Origin: Phenylobacterium sp. LH3H17
GTDB lineage: Bacteria > Pseudomonadota > Alphaproteobacteria > Caulobacterales > Caulobacteraceae
Direction: 5' to 3'
Assembly: GCF_024298925.1 (NCBI RefSeq)
Contig: NZ_CP101283.1
Coordinates: forward strand, 2,299,001-2,363,000
DNA: 64,000 bases
In this document: positions 9,686-18,896 of the stretch, one piece after another
How the letters are laid out: each line of letters starts with the position of its first letter
Position numbering within the stretch: the first letter of the stretch is position 1
The notes under the pieces: generated by a model
The model's database searches: none
Told to the model about the DNA's origin: nothing
Seen by the model: only the letters and a program-made list of their open reading frames with translations
Made by a program: the position numbers and the translations under genes

Positions 9686-9985
9686 TCAGACCCGGATCTC
9701 GAAATAGGCGGTGTCGCTGCCGGCGCTGTAGGCCAGCACCTTTATGCGGCAGTCGCGTCCGTCGTCCAGCTTCAGGGCGGCGTCGCCGGCGCGGAACAGC
9801 GCCTCGGCGGTCTCGGGCGCCGTACGCAACAAGCCGCGAAGCGGGCTGTAGGCCGAGGCCAGAGTCTTCATCTGACCGGTGATCTCATAATCGACGACCC
9901 CGTCGAACCCCTGAAAACGAAGCTCGCCGGTTCCGGCGGTCACGGGCGGTGGGTTCTTGCGGATGGCCGGTTCCTCCAGAGACAA
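9686..9985 (-). CDS. Hypothetical protein (99 aa)
   Basis: Mixed beta-rich small protein without signal peptide or membrane segment (GELRFQGFDGVVDYEITGQ near residues 20-38; ALKLDDGRDCRIKVLAYSAG near 69-88). Codon use is typical of the genome. The start is uncertain: TTG at 9985 is the first possible codon and has no good Shine-Dalgarno. A GTG lies about 14 codons later. It converges on the small gene ending at 9678 and lies downstream of ndk, separated from it by a hairpin. No family recognised. Confidence 0.6.
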   Translation of the reverse strand: MSLEEPAIRKNPPPVTAGTGELRFQGFDGVVDYEITGQMKTLASAYSPLRGLLRTAPETAEALFRAGDAALKLDDGRDCRIKVLAYSAGSDTAYFEIRV

Positions 9986-9989
9986 TCAA

Positions 9990-10019
9990 GCCCCGCCCGG
10001 CGGGGAAGCCGAACGGGGC
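9990..10019 (-). terminator. Candidate terminator hairpin downstream of ndk
   Basis: GCCCCG (9990-9995) pairs with CGGGGC (10014-10019); an alternative tighter stem CCCCG/CGGGG (9991-10005) overlaps it. On the minus strand the hairpin is followed by TTGATTGT. It lies about 90 bases after the ndk stop. Confidence 0.5.
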
Positions 10020-10110
10020 CTGTTTATCGCGGCGGGTCCGCTGGGACCGGGGTGGGCTCGTCGCCGCGCCCTCTATTAACGCGGTGACGCTTCGCCTGTT
10101 CCCAAAAAAT

Positions 10111-10530
10111 TCAGCCGACGATTTGATCGTCGGTGAAGAACTGGGCGATCTCGATCTTGGCGTTGTCGGCGCTGTCGGAGCCGTGGACCGAATTCTCGCC
10201 GACCGAGAGGGCGAACAGCTTGCGGATGGTGCCGTCAGCGGCCTGTTCCGGGTTGGTGGCGCCCATGACTTCACGATACTTGGCCACGGCGTTGTCGCCT
10301 TCCAGCACCTGAACAACCACCGGCTCGGAGGTCATGAACTCGACCAGTTCGCCGTAGAACGGGCGTTCGGCGTGGACTTCGTAGAATTTCTTGGCCTGGG
10401 CCTCGGTCATCTTGATCCGGCGTTGGGCGACGATGCGCAGGCCGGCGTCCTCGATCACCGCGTTGACCTTGCCGGTCAGGTTACGCTTGGTCGCGTCGGG
10501 CTTGATGATCGAGAAGGTGCGTTCGGTCAT
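10111..10530 (-). CDS. ndk: Nucleoside diphosphate kinase
   Basis: Transfers the gamma-phosphate from ATP to NDPs through a phosphohistidine, balancing NTP pools. The 139-residue product has the standard length. The active-site histidine is H116 in NSVHGSDS, the N-terminal FSIIKPDA segment carries the nucleotide-binding lysine, and [12 protein letters not shown] is conserved. It is monocistronic, diverging from the ABC-F gene across 138 bases (10531-10668) that probably hold both promoters. Confidence 0.98.
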   Translation of the reverse strand: MTERTFSIIKPDATKRNLTGKVNAVIEDAGLRIVAQRRIKMTEAQAKKFYEVHAERPFYGELVEFMTSEPVVVQVLEGDNAVAKYREVMGATNPEQAADGTIRKLFALSVGENSVHGSDSADNAKIEIAQFFTDDQIVG

Positions 10531-10668
10531 TGTGTGGGCTTGTCTTCTTATTGGGGAGGCGCGGCAGGTCCGCGCGGGGTGGCGGGCTTATAGCCGCACG
10601 ATGCAGCATCGCCAAGCACAGCGGTCGCCATGGCCTCCGACCTCTGATATGCACCGCGACCTCCCGCC

Positions 10669-12552
10669 ATGCTGCAAATCAATGACCTGACTTTCGACGC
10701 CTGGGGCCGCCGGTTTTTTGACCACGCGAGCGTCAGCCTCCCCGTGGGCGCCATGGTGGGGCTCGTGGGCCGCAACGGCGTGGGCAAGACCACCCTGTTC
10801 AAGCTGATCCTGGACGAGCTGCACGCCGGCGATGGCGAGATCGGCTATCCGAAGTCGGCGCGCATAGCCTCGGTGGACCAGGAACACCCCGCCACCCCGG
10901 TCACCCTGCTGGACACCGTTCTGGCCGCCGATGAGGAGCGTGAGCGCCTCAACGCCGAGCTGGAGACCGCCGAGCCCGAGCACCTGGGCGAGATCTACGC
11001 CCGGCTGGCCGACATCGGCGCCGACCGCGCGCCGTCGCGGGCCGCCGAGATCCTGTCGGGCCTGGGCTTCTCGAACGCCGACCTGGCGCGGCCGATGTCG
11101 GAGTTCTCCGGCGGCTGGAGGATGAGGGTGGCCCTGGCCGCCGCACTGTTCGCCGAGCCCGACCTGCTGCTGCTGGACGAACCGACCAACTATCTCGACC
11201 TGGAGGGCGCGCTCTGGCTGGAGGCCCGGCTGAAGAAATACCCGCATACCGCGGTGATCATCAGCCACGACCGCGAGATCCTGAACAACAGCTGCGACCA
11301 CATCCTGCACCTCGCCGACGGCAAGCTGACCCTCTATGCGGGCGGCTACGACAGCTTCGAGCGCCAGCGCGAGGAGAAGGCCCGGCTGCAGGAGGCCACC
11401 AAGGCCAAGGTCGACGCCCAGCGCGCCCACCTGCAGGCCTTCGTCGACCGCTTCCGCGCCAAGGCGTCCAAGGCGACCCAGGCCCAGTCGCGGCTGAAGA
11501 TGCTGCAGAAGCTGCCGCCGGTCTCCTCGGTCGTGGCCGAGCACGTCGCGCCCTTCGTCCTGCCCTCCCCCGAGCGCCCGCTCGCCCCGCCGCTGCTGCG
11601 GTTGGAAGGCGTGTCGGCAGGCTATGATGAGACGCCGATCCTGAGGCACATGAACCTGCGACTGGACCTGGACGACCGCATCGGTCTGCTGGGGGTCAAC
11701 GGGGCGGGCAAGTCGACCTTCGCCAAGCTGATTGCCGGCGCTCTGCAGCCCCAGGCCGGCGAGTTGAAGCGCTCGCCCCGGCTCAAGGTCGGCTGGTTCC
11801 ACCAGCACCAGATCGAGGCCCTGGACCCCAGCGACACCCCGCTGGACATCATCCGCGCCGTGATGCCCGAGGCGTCGGAGGCCAGCCGCCGCGCCCGACT
11901 GGCGCAGTACGGTCTGAGCCACCAGAAGGTCGACACCACCGTCGATAACCTGTCGGGCGGCGAGCGGGCGCGCCTGCTGCTCAACCTCGTGGCCATGGAG
12001 GCGCCGCACCTCCTGATCCTCGACGAACCGACCAACCACCTCGACATCGACAGCCGCCGCGCCTTGCTGGACGCACTGAACGACTACGAAGGCGCGGTGA
12101 TCCTGATCACCCACGACCGCTCGTTGATGGAGTTGGTCGCCGACCGGCTCTGGCTGGCGGCCGACGGCACCATCGAGCCCTTCGACGGCGACATGGACGA
12201 CTACGCCAAGTTCGTCATCGATCGCGCCAAGCAGGCCGGCAAGGCCCCGAGCCAGGTGCGCGCGCCGGAACCCGTCGCCCCGCCCAAGCCGGTGGCTGCG
12301 CCGAAGGCCAAGGTCCCGACCGGGACGGCCCGTCGCCGCGCCGAGGCCGCCGAAGCGGCCCTGGCCCGTGCGACCCAGGCGCTGGCCGAGATCGACAAGT
12401 CGCTCACCGATCCGAAGGTCTTCGCTCAGAACCCGGGCAGGGCCGCTGACCTCGGCCGCAAGCGCGACCAGGCGCAGGCGACGCTCGACGCCGCCGAACT
12501 GGAGTGGCTGGACGCCAACGAGGCCTACGAAGCTGTCAAGAGCGACGCCTGA
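10669..12552 (+). CDS. ABC-F family ATP-binding protein
   Basis: Soluble twin-ABC ATPase of the ABC-F class, whose members act on ribosomes in translation. The first domain shows Walker A GRNGVGKTT, signature EFSGGW and Walker B LLLLDEPTNYLD. A charged linker (about residues 240-290) separates it from the second domain with GVNGAGKST, NLSGGERAR and LLILDEPTNHLD. There is no transmembrane part. The C-terminal extension is Pro/Ala-rich and then a coiled coil (about 545-620), as in Uup/YheS-type members. At 627 residues the length fits. Exact subfamily and any antibiotic-protection role are not resolvable by eye. Confidence 0.93.
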   Translation: MLQINDLTFDAWGRRFFDHASVSLPVGAMVGLVGRNGVGKTTLFKLILDELHAGDGEIGYPKSARIASVDQEHPATPVTLLDTVLAADEERERLNAELETAEPEHLGEIYARLADIGADRAPSRAAEILSGLGFSNADLARPMSEFSGGWRMRVALAAALFAEPDLLLLDEPTNYLDLEGALWLEARLKKYPHTAVIISHDREILNNSCDHILHLADGKLTLYAGGYDSFERQREEKARLQEATKAKVDAQRAHLQAFVDRFRAKASKATQAQSRLKMLQKLPPVSSVVAEHVAPFVLPSPERPLAPPLLRLEGVSAGYDETPILRHMNLRLDLDDRIGLLGVNGAGKSTFAKLIAGALQPQAGELKRSPRLKVGWFHQHQIEALDPSDTPLDIIRAVMPEASEASRRARLAQYGLSHQKVDTTVDNLSGGERARLLLNLVAMEAPHLLILDEPTNHLDIDSRRALLDALNDYEGAVILITHDRSLMELVADRLWLAADGTIEPFDGDMDDYAKFVIDRAKQAGKAPSQVRAPEPVAPPKPVAAPKAKVPTGTARRRAEAAEAALARATQALAEIDKSLTDPKVFAQNPGRAADLGRKRDQAQATLDAAELEWLDANEAYEAVKSDA

Positions 12553-12589
12553 CCTCCCATAACCGCCTGGGCGCCGGTATGGTCGGCGC

Positions 12590-13402
12590 ATGACCAACGA
12601 CTCCGCCGCTGCGCCGCCGCCGAAGAGACGCATCGCTCCTCGGGTGCGCGCGCGGCTGCATGAGCTCTATCACGGCCACTCGCGTAAGGCGGTCCGGTTC
12701 CGCCTGGCCGTGATCGCCATCGACTTCCTGTTGATCGCCTTCTTCATCGTCGCCCCGTTCATCCGCGAGTCGCCCGCCTTCCTGATCGTCGACATCGGGG
12801 TGGCGCTGATTCTGGCGATCGATATCGGGGCCCGGGGCCTGGCCGCCGAGCGTTGGACCAAGTGGCTCAGGAGCCCGTCGACCTTGCTCGACATCTTCGT
12901 CCTGATCACGCTGCTGTTTCCCCTGTGGCTGTTCAACCTGGCCTTCCTGCGCGTGCTGCGCCTCTGGACCCTGGTTCATTCCGAGTTCTTCTGGGAAACG
13001 GTCGGGCGGCGTTATGACGACACGCGCTGGGAGGACGTCACTCGCGCCGCGGTGACCCTCGTGACCTTCGTCTTCGTGATGACCGGGTTCGTCTATACGA
13101 GCTTCGCGCGCATCCATCCCGGCATCGACGGCTATGTCGACGCGCTTTATTTTACCGTGGCGACCCTGACCACGACGGGGTTCGGAGACATCACCCTACC
13201 CGGAACCTGGGGTCGGGTGATCTCCATCGTCACCATGCTGACCGGCATCACCCTGTTCGTCCGTCTCGCCCAGGCGCTGTTCCGCCCGTACAAGGTGCGC
13301 TTTCCCTGCCCGGCCTGCGGCCTGCAGCGCCACGACATCGACGCGGTCCATTGCAAGGCCTGCGGTGAACTGCTGAACATTCCCAACGACGACTTCCACT
13401 AA
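12590..13402 (+). CDS. Potassium-channel-like membrane protein with C-terminal zinc ribbon
   Basis: 270 residues with hydrophobic segments near 38-57, 62-80, 98-118, 155-172 and 207-230. The pore loop TLTTTGFGD (192-200) is a K+ selectivity filter. The S4-like region (RVLRLW near 121-126) has few arginines, so voltage sensing is doubtful. After the last helix comes a cytoplasmic tail with two CxxC pairs (CPAC at 240-243, CKAC at 255-258), a rubredoxin/zinc-ribbon-like knuckle that is unusual for a channel. The small membrane peptide gene starts 10 bases after its stop, so the two may be co-transcribed. K+ selectivity is inferred from the filter only. Confidence 0.85.
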   Translation: MTNDSAAAPPPKRRIAPRVRARLHELYHGHSRKAVRFRLAVIAIDFLLIAFFIVAPFIRESPAFLIVDIGVALILAIDIGARGLAAERWTKWLRSPSTLLDIFVLITLLFPLWLFNLAFLRVLRLWTLVHSEFFWETVGRRYDDTRWEDVTRAAVTLVTFVFVMTGFVYTSFARIHPGIDGYVDALYFTVATLTTTGFGDITLPGTWGRVISIVTMLTGITLFVRLAQALFRPYKVRFPCPACGLQRHDIDAVHCKACGELLNIPNDDFH

Positions 13403-13411
13403 GCAACGCCC

Positions 13412-13516
13412 GTGCCCGACGAAGCCCGCATCGTCTATCTGCTGCTGGTCCTGGTCCTGCTGGCCCCGGCGGGTTTCGCCGCCCTGCGCCGGATCTTCCG
13501 CAAGAAGGACGACTAG
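13412..13516 (+). CDS. 34-residue single-pass membrane peptide
   Basis: GTG start at 13412 just after the channel gene, TAG at 13514-13516. The translation is a short acidic N-terminus, a solid hydrophobic segment (VYLLLVLVLLAPAGFAAL) and a basic then acidic tail ending FRKKDD. This has the layout of a positive-inside single-pass membrane peptide and codon use like the neighbours. No obvious Shine-Dalgarno, so it may depend on translation of the channel gene. Role unknown; a channel accessory peptide is conceivable. Confidence 0.5.
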   Translation: MPDEARIVYLLLVLVLLAPAGFAALRRIFRKKDD

Positions 13517-13547
13517 GCGCTCCGCTCCGCCCCCGGCGAACGATCCC

Positions 13548-13871
13548 CTACCCGCACTTCACCTCTCTCACCACGCCTGTCGCGGCATCGTAGAAGAAGT
13601 TCAGCCGCCGCGGATTGAAGTCCATGGTCACCGGGCAGGTGGTGCAGGCGACCCGCTGCCGGCTCGGCTGCACCGGCACCGGGATCTCGGTGCGCGACCG
13701 GCCGACATACTTCTGGGCCTCAGCCGATCCGCACTGGTCGGGCTCGGATGGCGGCGGCGGCCCGGGTGCGGGCCGGGGTGGAGGTGGCGGCGCGGGCGGC
13801 GGCGGCGGTTCGGCGCAGGCCGTGAGCGCCAGGAGGCCGGCGGCCGCCAACAGGGTGGTGAGCGTCTTCAT
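13548..13871 (-). CDS. Lipoprotein with peptidase inhibitor I78-like domain
   Basis: 107 residues. Signal MKTLTTLLAAAGLLALTAC ends in a lipobox (LTAC), followed by a poly-proline linker (about residues 22-40) and a C-terminal domain with the I78 features: KYVGRSRTEIP, TCPVTMDFNPRRLNFFYD, and a terminal VREVKCG. I78 proteins inhibit serine proteases; inhibition by this one is inference. The start is the ATG at 13871, which overlaps the holC stop by 4 bases; the longer open frame upstream is the holC shadow. Confidence 0.85.
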   Translation of the reverse strand: MKTLTTLLAAAGLLALTACAEPPPPPAPPPPPRPAPGPPPPSEPDQCGSAEAQKYVGRSRTEIPVPVQPSRQRVACTTCPVTMDFNPRRLNFFYDAATGVVREVKCG

Positions 13872-14323
13872 GCCTGCTTCTCCCAACCGCGGGTCTGTTG
13901 CTTCCAGTAGGAGGCCGGATGGCCCTTGGCCTTGAGCGCGCTCCACTGGCTGCGCGCCACGGCGAGCTGAGTCTCGTCGCGCCCGTCGAACAGCACGATG
14001 CAGCGCTGGTAGTCCTCGAGCTCCCCTGGATCGGCGCCGTCGACCAGGAACAGGGCGTCGGCGGCGTTCTGATTGTCGAAGGCGGTGGTCAGCAGCACCG
14101 GCTGGCGCGCCGCCCCCGGCTCGTCGGCGGGGGCATGCGGCAGGAAGCTCTCGTCGCGATAGCTCCATAGCCAGCCGTCAAGGTGTTCAACCCGTTCGGC
14201 CTCGCGGGCGCGGACCACGGCCTTCCAACCCCGAGCCAAGGTCTTTTCCAGCAGTTCGGGCAGGACCTGATCCAACCCGGAGCGCTCCAGGTGATAGAAC
14301 CAGACCTCGCAGGCGGGGGCCAT
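13868..14323 (-). CDS. holC: DNA polymerase III subunit chi
   Basis: Chi subunit of the clamp-loader complex, which contacts SSB. The 151-residue product begins with the family pattern EVWFYHLERSGLDQVLPELLEKTL, continues with AREAERVEHLDGWLWSYRDESFLPH, and ends with the YWKQQTRGW tail. It follows an alpha/beta hydrolase gene (TGATG overlap) and overlaps the lipoprotein gene by 4 bases. In many alphaproteobacteria holC sits next to pepA, and pepA is here two genes upstream. Confidence 0.93.
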   Translation of the reverse strand: MAPACEVWFYHLERSGLDQVLPELLEKTLARGWKAVVRAREAERVEHLDGWLWSYRDESFLPHAPADEPGAARQPVLLTTAFDNQNAADALFLVDGADPGELEDYQRCIVLFDGRDETQLAVARSQWSALKAKGHPASYWKQQTRGWEKQA

Positions 14324-15003
14324 CAGGGCGCTCTCCGAACCAGTTGCGCCAGGGACGATACCACCTCGTCCGCATGGGTCATCATGGCCAGGTGCGAAAG
14401 CTCCAGCCGCAAGGTCGGCCGGCCAAGCGCCCGGGCCTGGGCGGCTTCGGCCTCATAGGCTTTTGAAAGCCGCAGGTAGCTCCAGCCGACCACGGGCGGC
14501 ACGTCAAGCGCCGGCGCGGGTTCGTCGAAATAGGCCAGGGGCGCCGGGGCGAGCTCGCCCAGGAAGGCGTCGCGGACCGGCCCCTCGGGCGTGAGCGCCG
14601 CGATGGCGCCGGGCGGGAACCACTGGTCCCAGGGTGGCAGCATGCCCTCGGCCGCCGCGGCGCGCAGCGCCTCGCCGAGCTGGGTGGAGGCCGTGTCGAA
14701 CCAGGACCGGCCCGGATGGGGCAGAATGGCGTCGACGAAGACCACGCCGGCCAGGCGCGTCTCCGCAAACGCCGCGACCGAGGCCGCCAGCCCGCCGGCT
14801 CCGGAATGGACGACCAGGATGTCGCCTGGCTCGACGGCCTCAGCCACCGCCGAGGCGAGCGCGGGATAGTAGGGCTTGGCGATTCCGCCCCAGTCCGGCA
14901 GGGCCACGACTTTCGACTCGTAGCCCCGCTGCGCCAGTTCGGCCGGGACCCCGCCCCAGGAGGCGGGGCCGACCAGCGGACTGTGAACCAGGATCAGGCG
15001 CAC
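14323..15003 (-). CDS. Alpha/beta hydrolase
   Basis: 226-residue alpha/beta-hydrolase-fold protein. A nucleophile elbow is visible at VVHSGAG (S67), a likely acid near VFVDAILP (D94), and a histidine candidate in ELSHLAMMTH near residues 201-209. The start is GTG at 15003; pepA ends 12 bases upstream, and the stop overlaps the holC start by one base. It is inserted between pepA and holC, which are direct neighbours in many relatives. Substrate unknown. Confidence 0.85.
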   Translation of the reverse strand: MRLILVHSPLVGPASWGGVPAELAQRGYESKVVALPDWGGIAKPYYPALASAVAEAVEPGDILVVHSGAGGLAASVAAFAETRLAGVVFVDAILPHPGRSWFDTASTQLGEALRAAAAEGMLPPWDQWFPPGAIAALTPEGPVRDAFLGELAPAPLAYFDEPAPALDVPPVVGWSYLRLSKAYEAEAAQARALGRPTLRLELSHLAMMTHADEVVSSLAQLVRRAP

Positions 15004-15015
15004 GCCCGCGCGCCG

Positions 15016-16497
15016 TCAGCTCTCGTACTTGTCGGCGACCATCCGGTTCAGCAGGCGCACGCCATAGCCGGTGGCGCCCTCCGGGATGGTTGGGACGCTG
15101 GAGGGCTTCTTCCAGGCGGTGGAGGCGATGTCGAGGTGCGCCCAGGGCAGGCCGTTGGCGAATCTCTGGATGAACAGGGCCGCGGTGATCGAGCCGCCCG
15201 GCCGCCCGCCGGTGTTCTTCATGTCGGCGATCACCGAGTCGATGTTCTTGTCGTACTGCGGCGGCAGCGGCATCCGCCACAGGGGCTCGCCCTCGGCGGT
15301 CGAGGCCGCCAGCAGGTTGGCTGATAGCTCGTCGTTGTTGGAGAAAAGGCCCGCATAGTCGTTGCCGAGCGAGATGATGATCGCGCCGGTGAGCGTCGCC
15401 AGGTCGACCATGAACTTCGGCTTGAATCGGTCCTGGCAGTACCAGACGGCGTCGGCGAGGACGAGGCGGCCCTCGGCGTCCGTGTTGATGATCTCGATGG
15501 TCTGGCCGGACATGGACGTGACCACGTCGCCGGGGCGCTGGGCGTTCCCGTCGGGCATGTTCTCCACCAGGCCCAGGATGCCGATGGCGTTGACCTTGGC
15601 CTTGCGCCCGGCCAGCACATGCATGAGGCCGGCGACGGCGCCGGCGCCGCCCATGTCCCACTTCATGTCTTCCATGCCGTCGGCGGGTTTGAGGCTGATG
15701 CCGCCGGTGTCGAAGCAGACCCCCTTTCCAACGAAGGCGATGGGTTGGGCCTTCTTGTCCTTGGCGCCGTACCACTTGATGACCGCAAGCTGGCTCTCGC
15801 GGGTGCTGCCCTGGCCGACACCCAGCAGCGAACCCATGCCCAGCTTGGCCATCTCGGCCTCGCCCAGGATCTCGACCTCGAGGCCCAGGCTCTCCAGGGC
15901 CTTAACCCGGCGGGCGAATTCCTCGGGATAGAGGACGTTCGGCGGCTCGGAGACCAGGTCGCGGGAGAAGGCCACGGCGTCCGCCAGGGCCGCATAGGGC
16001 GGGAAGGCCGCCAAGGCTGCATCGGCCTCGTCGGTGACGATCTGGGTCTTTATGACCGTGGGCTTCTTCTCCGCCGGCTCCTTGGTGCGGTAGCGGTCGA
16101 AGCGGTAGGCGGCCAGGCGCACGCCGAGCGCGGCCTGGGCGGCGGTATGGGCCCCGTCCTTGGGCAGGCGCAGGCGCAGGATGGCCAGGCCCGAGGCCTT
16201 CACCGCACCATAGGCGCTGGCGGCGGCGTTCTCCACGGCCAGGTCGTCGAAGGCGTCGGCCTTGCCCGCGCCCACCAGCACGATGCGCGGAGAGGCGCCC
16301 GGAGCGCCATGGACATCCAGGACCTGGCCCTTGGCGCCGGTAAAGCGGCCGCCGGCGACCGCGCGTCCCAGCGCGCCGCCTGCCTGAGCGTCGAGTTCTC
16401 CGGCCGCGCCGGCCAGGACATCACCCTCGAACACGATGACGGCCAGAGCCGTCTTGTCGGCCAAAGCGGCTTGCGCCGCGACGAACTCGATCTCCAT
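15016..16497 (-). CDS. pepA: Leucyl aminopeptidase (M17 family)
   Basis: Cytosolic two-metal aminopeptidase of 493 residues. The catalytic C-terminal domain shows GKGVCFDTGGISLKP, the metal-binding segment KWDMGGAG, and the diagnostic NTDAEGRLVLADA box. The N-terminal macro-like domain covers about residues 1-170. Start ATG at 16497. It heads the pepA-hydrolase-holC-lipoprotein operon and diverges from lptF; the 153 bases between them (16498-16650) hold no gene and presumably both promoters. Confidence 0.97.
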   Translation of the reverse strand: MEIEFVAAQAALADKTALAVIVFEGDVLAGAAGELDAQAGGALGRAVAGGRFTGAKGQVLDVHGAPGASPRIVLVGAGKADAFDDLAVENAAASAYGAVKASGLAILRLRLPKDGAHTAAQAALGVRLAAYRFDRYRTKEPAEKKPTVIKTQIVTDEADAALAAFPPYAALADAVAFSRDLVSEPPNVLYPEEFARRVKALESLGLEVEILGEAEMAKLGMGSLLGVGQGSTRESQLAVIKWYGAKDKKAQPIAFVGKGVCFDTGGISLKPADGMEDMKWDMGGAGAVAGLMHVLAGRKAKVNAIGILGLVENMPDGNAQRPGDVVTSMSGQTIEIINTDAEGRLVLADAVWYCQDRFKPKFMVDLATLTGAIIISLGNDYAGLFSNNDELSANLLAASTAEGEPLWRMPLPPQYDKNIDSVIADMKNTGGRPGGSITAALFIQRFANGLPWAHLDIASTAWKKPSSVPTIPEGATGYGVRLLNRMVADKYES

Positions 16498-16650
16498 TAG
16501 TCCCTCAAACTCCAGACGATGCGGGCGTGCGCCGCACGGGCCGACAACCGTGACCGTCCCTGCGGCGGTTGTGTGGCGCGGCGACGCATGATTTAGAACA
16601 GCTTCCGCGTGGGGGCGCGCAAAATCCCCCCAGAAACCTACATTTCTTCA

Positions 16651-17796
16651 ATGCCGCTGATCGACCGCTATCTGTTCCGCCAGCTCCTGGGACCGACCGT
16701 GCTGGCCACGGCGGCGCTGACGGCCGTGGCCCTGCTGAGCCAGAGTCTGTCGGCCCTGGACATCATCGTCAGCCAGCGGCAGAGCGCGCTGGTCTTCGCC
16801 AAGGTGACGGTGCTGGCCTTGCCCCAGCTGCTCAACATGGTGCTGCCGATCGCCGTGTTCGTGGCGGCGCTGGTGGCGCTGAACCGATTGCACACCGAAC
16901 AGGAGATCGTGGTCTGCTTCGCCGGCGGCATGAGTCGCTGGCGGGTGATCTCGCCGGCCCTGCGGCTGGCCTCGATCGTCGCGGTCCTCGCCCTGGTCAT
17001 GAACCTCTGGATACAGCCGGCCGCGTCGCGGGAGATGCGCCAGACCCTGTTCAATGTGCGTACGGACCTCGCCTCGACGCTGATTCGCGAGGGCGAGTTC
17101 ACCGCCCCCGCCCCCGGCCTGACCGTCTACGCCCAGTCCGTCGACGGGACCGGCCTGATCCACAACCTGTTCATCCATCAGGAGAAGGCTGACGGCGACG
17201 CGTCCACCTACACCGCCGACACCGGAAGGCTGGCCAAGCGCGGCGAGCGGCCCGTCCTGGTCATGCAGAAGGGCTCCAACCAGCAGTTCAGCGAGACCGG
17301 GGTGCTGAACTACCTCTCCTTCGACGAGTACATCTTCGATCTCTCACCGTTCATGGCGACCGGCGAGATGATTCATTACAAGCCCTCCGACCGTTACCTG
17401 CACGAGCTGCTGTTCCCCGACCTCCAGCAGGATTGGGAGAAGCGCAATCGGCTGAAGCTGCTGGCCGAGGGCCACAATCGCCTCGCAAGCCCCCTGTACA
17501 ATGTCGCCCTGATGGCCATGGCCCTGTCGGCGATCATCGGCGGCCGCTTCTCGCGCATGGGCTATGGCCGTCGGATCGCCGTCGTCGGCGCGGCGGCGGT
17601 CACCGTGCGGATCCTGGGCTTCGTGGTCCAGGCGGGCGCCGAGTCCGAGGCCTGGCTCAACATCCTGCAATACGCCGTGCCGGTCGCGGCCACCTACTTC
17701 GCCCTGCACAGCATCTTCCGGCAGAAGGTCTCGCGGTTCATTGACATGCAGCTGAAGCCGGCGCGCATCCCCCGTCGCGCGGGAGCGGCGGCATGA
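16651..17796 (+). CDS. lptF: LPS export ABC transporter permease LptF
   Basis: Inner-membrane permease of the LptB2FG exporter that pulls LPS from the membrane into the periplasmic bridge. The 381 residues start MPLIDRYLFRQLLGP, with one N-terminal membrane segment and two more near 55-115, a periplasmic beta-jellyroll domain in the middle, and three C-terminal membrane helices. ATG at 16651 is chosen over the in-frame ATG at 16609 because the family begins with an IDRYLF-type motif. It overlaps lptG by 4 bases (ATGA). lptA/lptB are not in this window. Confidence 0.95.
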   Translation: MPLIDRYLFRQLLGPTVLATAALTAVALLSQSLSALDIIVSQRQSALVFAKVTVLALPQLLNMVLPIAVFVAALVALNRLHTEQEIVVCFAGGMSRWRVISPALRLASIVAVLALVMNLWIQPAASREMRQTLFNVRTDLASTLIREGEFTAPAPGLTVYAQSVDGTGLIHNLFIHQEKADGDASTYTADTGRLAKRGERPVLVMQKGSNQQFSETGVLNYLSFDEYIFDLSPFMATGEMIHYKPSDRYLHELLFPDLQQDWEKRNRLKLLAEGHNRLASPLYNVALMAMALSAIIGGRFSRMGYGRRIAVVGAAAVTVRILGFVVQAGAESEAWLNILQYAVPVAATYFALHSIFRQKVSRFIDMQLKPARIPRRAGAAA

Positions 17797-18896
17797 TCGG
17801 GTTTGGCCGCCTCGAACGCTACGTGATGGGACGCAGCCTGGCGGGAGTCGGCGCGGCCATGGCGGTCATCTCCGCGGTGATCCTGCTGGTCTCGTTCGTG
17901 AACCTGTCCCGGGAAGTGGCGGTGCGGGCCGACGTCGGCGTCGCCCAGCTCTTCGGCCTGACCCTGCTGCAGGCGCCGGCCACCATCCTGCTGCTGCTGC
18001 CCTTCGTCTTCCTGTTCGGCGGGATCGCCGCCTATGTGGGCCTGAACCGCCGCTCGGAGCTGGTGGCCATGCGCGCGGCGGGCATTTCGGCCTGGCGTTT
18101 CATCCTGCCCTCGGCGGGGGCGGCCTTCGTGATCGGCGTGATCACGGTGACGGTGTTCAACCCGCTCGCCGCGGCTTTCAGCGCCCGCTACGAATCCGAC
18201 CGTGCCGACCTGATGGAGAACTACCTGACCGACGCGCCCAAGGAGGTGTGGCTGCGCCAGGGCGATGACCGGACCCAGATGGTGATCCACGCCAAGGCCC
18301 GTGACACCGTCGAGGGTGTGGTGCGGCTGAAGGCGGTGTCGATCTTCGTCTACCAGAAGGACAAGCGCGGCGTTCCCGTGTTCAAGCGCCGGCTGGAGGC
18401 GGCCGAAGCGCGTCTGCTGCCCGGCTATTGGCGGCTGACCGACGTCCGCGAGGCCTCCGCCGGCGAGAACTCGGTGCGCTCCGACTCGCTGTCCATCCGC
18501 TCAACCCTCGACGCCGAATCAGCCATGGAGCGCTTCGCCGCGCCCGAGTCGGTCGCGTTCTGGCGATTGCCGGCGGCAATCCGCATGACCGAGCAGGCCG
18601 GATTCTCGGCCGGCGGCTATCGGCTGCGGCACCAGCAGCTGCTGGCCACGCCCGTGCTGTTCGCGGCCATGTCGATCCTGGCGGCGGCGTTTTCCCTGCG
18701 CCTGGCCCGGCTCGGCGGCCTGGCAGGCCTTGCGGGGGCTGGGGTCGGCCTTGGTTTCGTCGTGTTCTTCTTCAACGAGTTCTCCGGGGCCCTGGCCGAC
18801 GCCGACATCATTCCGCTGTTCGCGGCGGCCTGGGCGCCGCCGGTCGTGGCCCTGCTGTCTGGCCTCGCCCTGCTCTGCTACACCGAAGATGGTTGA
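17793..18896 (+). CDS. lptG: LPS export ABC transporter permease LptG
   Basis: Partner permease of LptF, 367 residues, same architecture: N-terminal membrane helices (about 13-36, 50-80, 95-120), a periplasmic jellyroll, and three C-terminal helices. It begins MIGFGRLERYVMGRSL, the usual opening of this family. Its ATG overlaps the lptF stop, giving a 1:1 co-translation design. lptD follows after 59 bases. Confidence 0.95.
   Translation: MIGFGRLERYVMGRSLAGVGAAMAVISAVILLVSFVNLSREVAVRADVGVAQLFGLTLLQAPATILLLLPFVFLFGGIAAYVGLNRRSELVAMRAAGISAWRFILPSAGAAFVIGVITVTVFNPLAAAFSARYESDRADLMENYLTDAPKEVWLRQGDDRTQMVIHAKARDTVEGVVRLKAVSIFVYQKDKRGVPVFKRRLEAAEARLLPGYWRLTDVREASAGENSVRSDSLSIRSTLDAESAMERFAAPESVAFWRLPAAIRMTEQAGFSAGGYRLRHQQLLATPVLFAAMSILAAAFSLRLARLGGLAGLAGAGVGLGFVVFFFNEFSGALADADIIPLFAAAWAPPVVALLSGLALLCYTEDG

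Noticed and set aside
10588..12633. 681-residue open frame on the minus strand
   Set aside because: It mirrors the ABC-F gene exactly and its translation is a compositional Gly/Gln/Arg-rich shadow with no domain.
13741..13815. GC-rich repeat-like stretch in the I78 lipoprotein gene
   Set aside because: It is the poly-proline linker of a real protein, not a separate repeat element.
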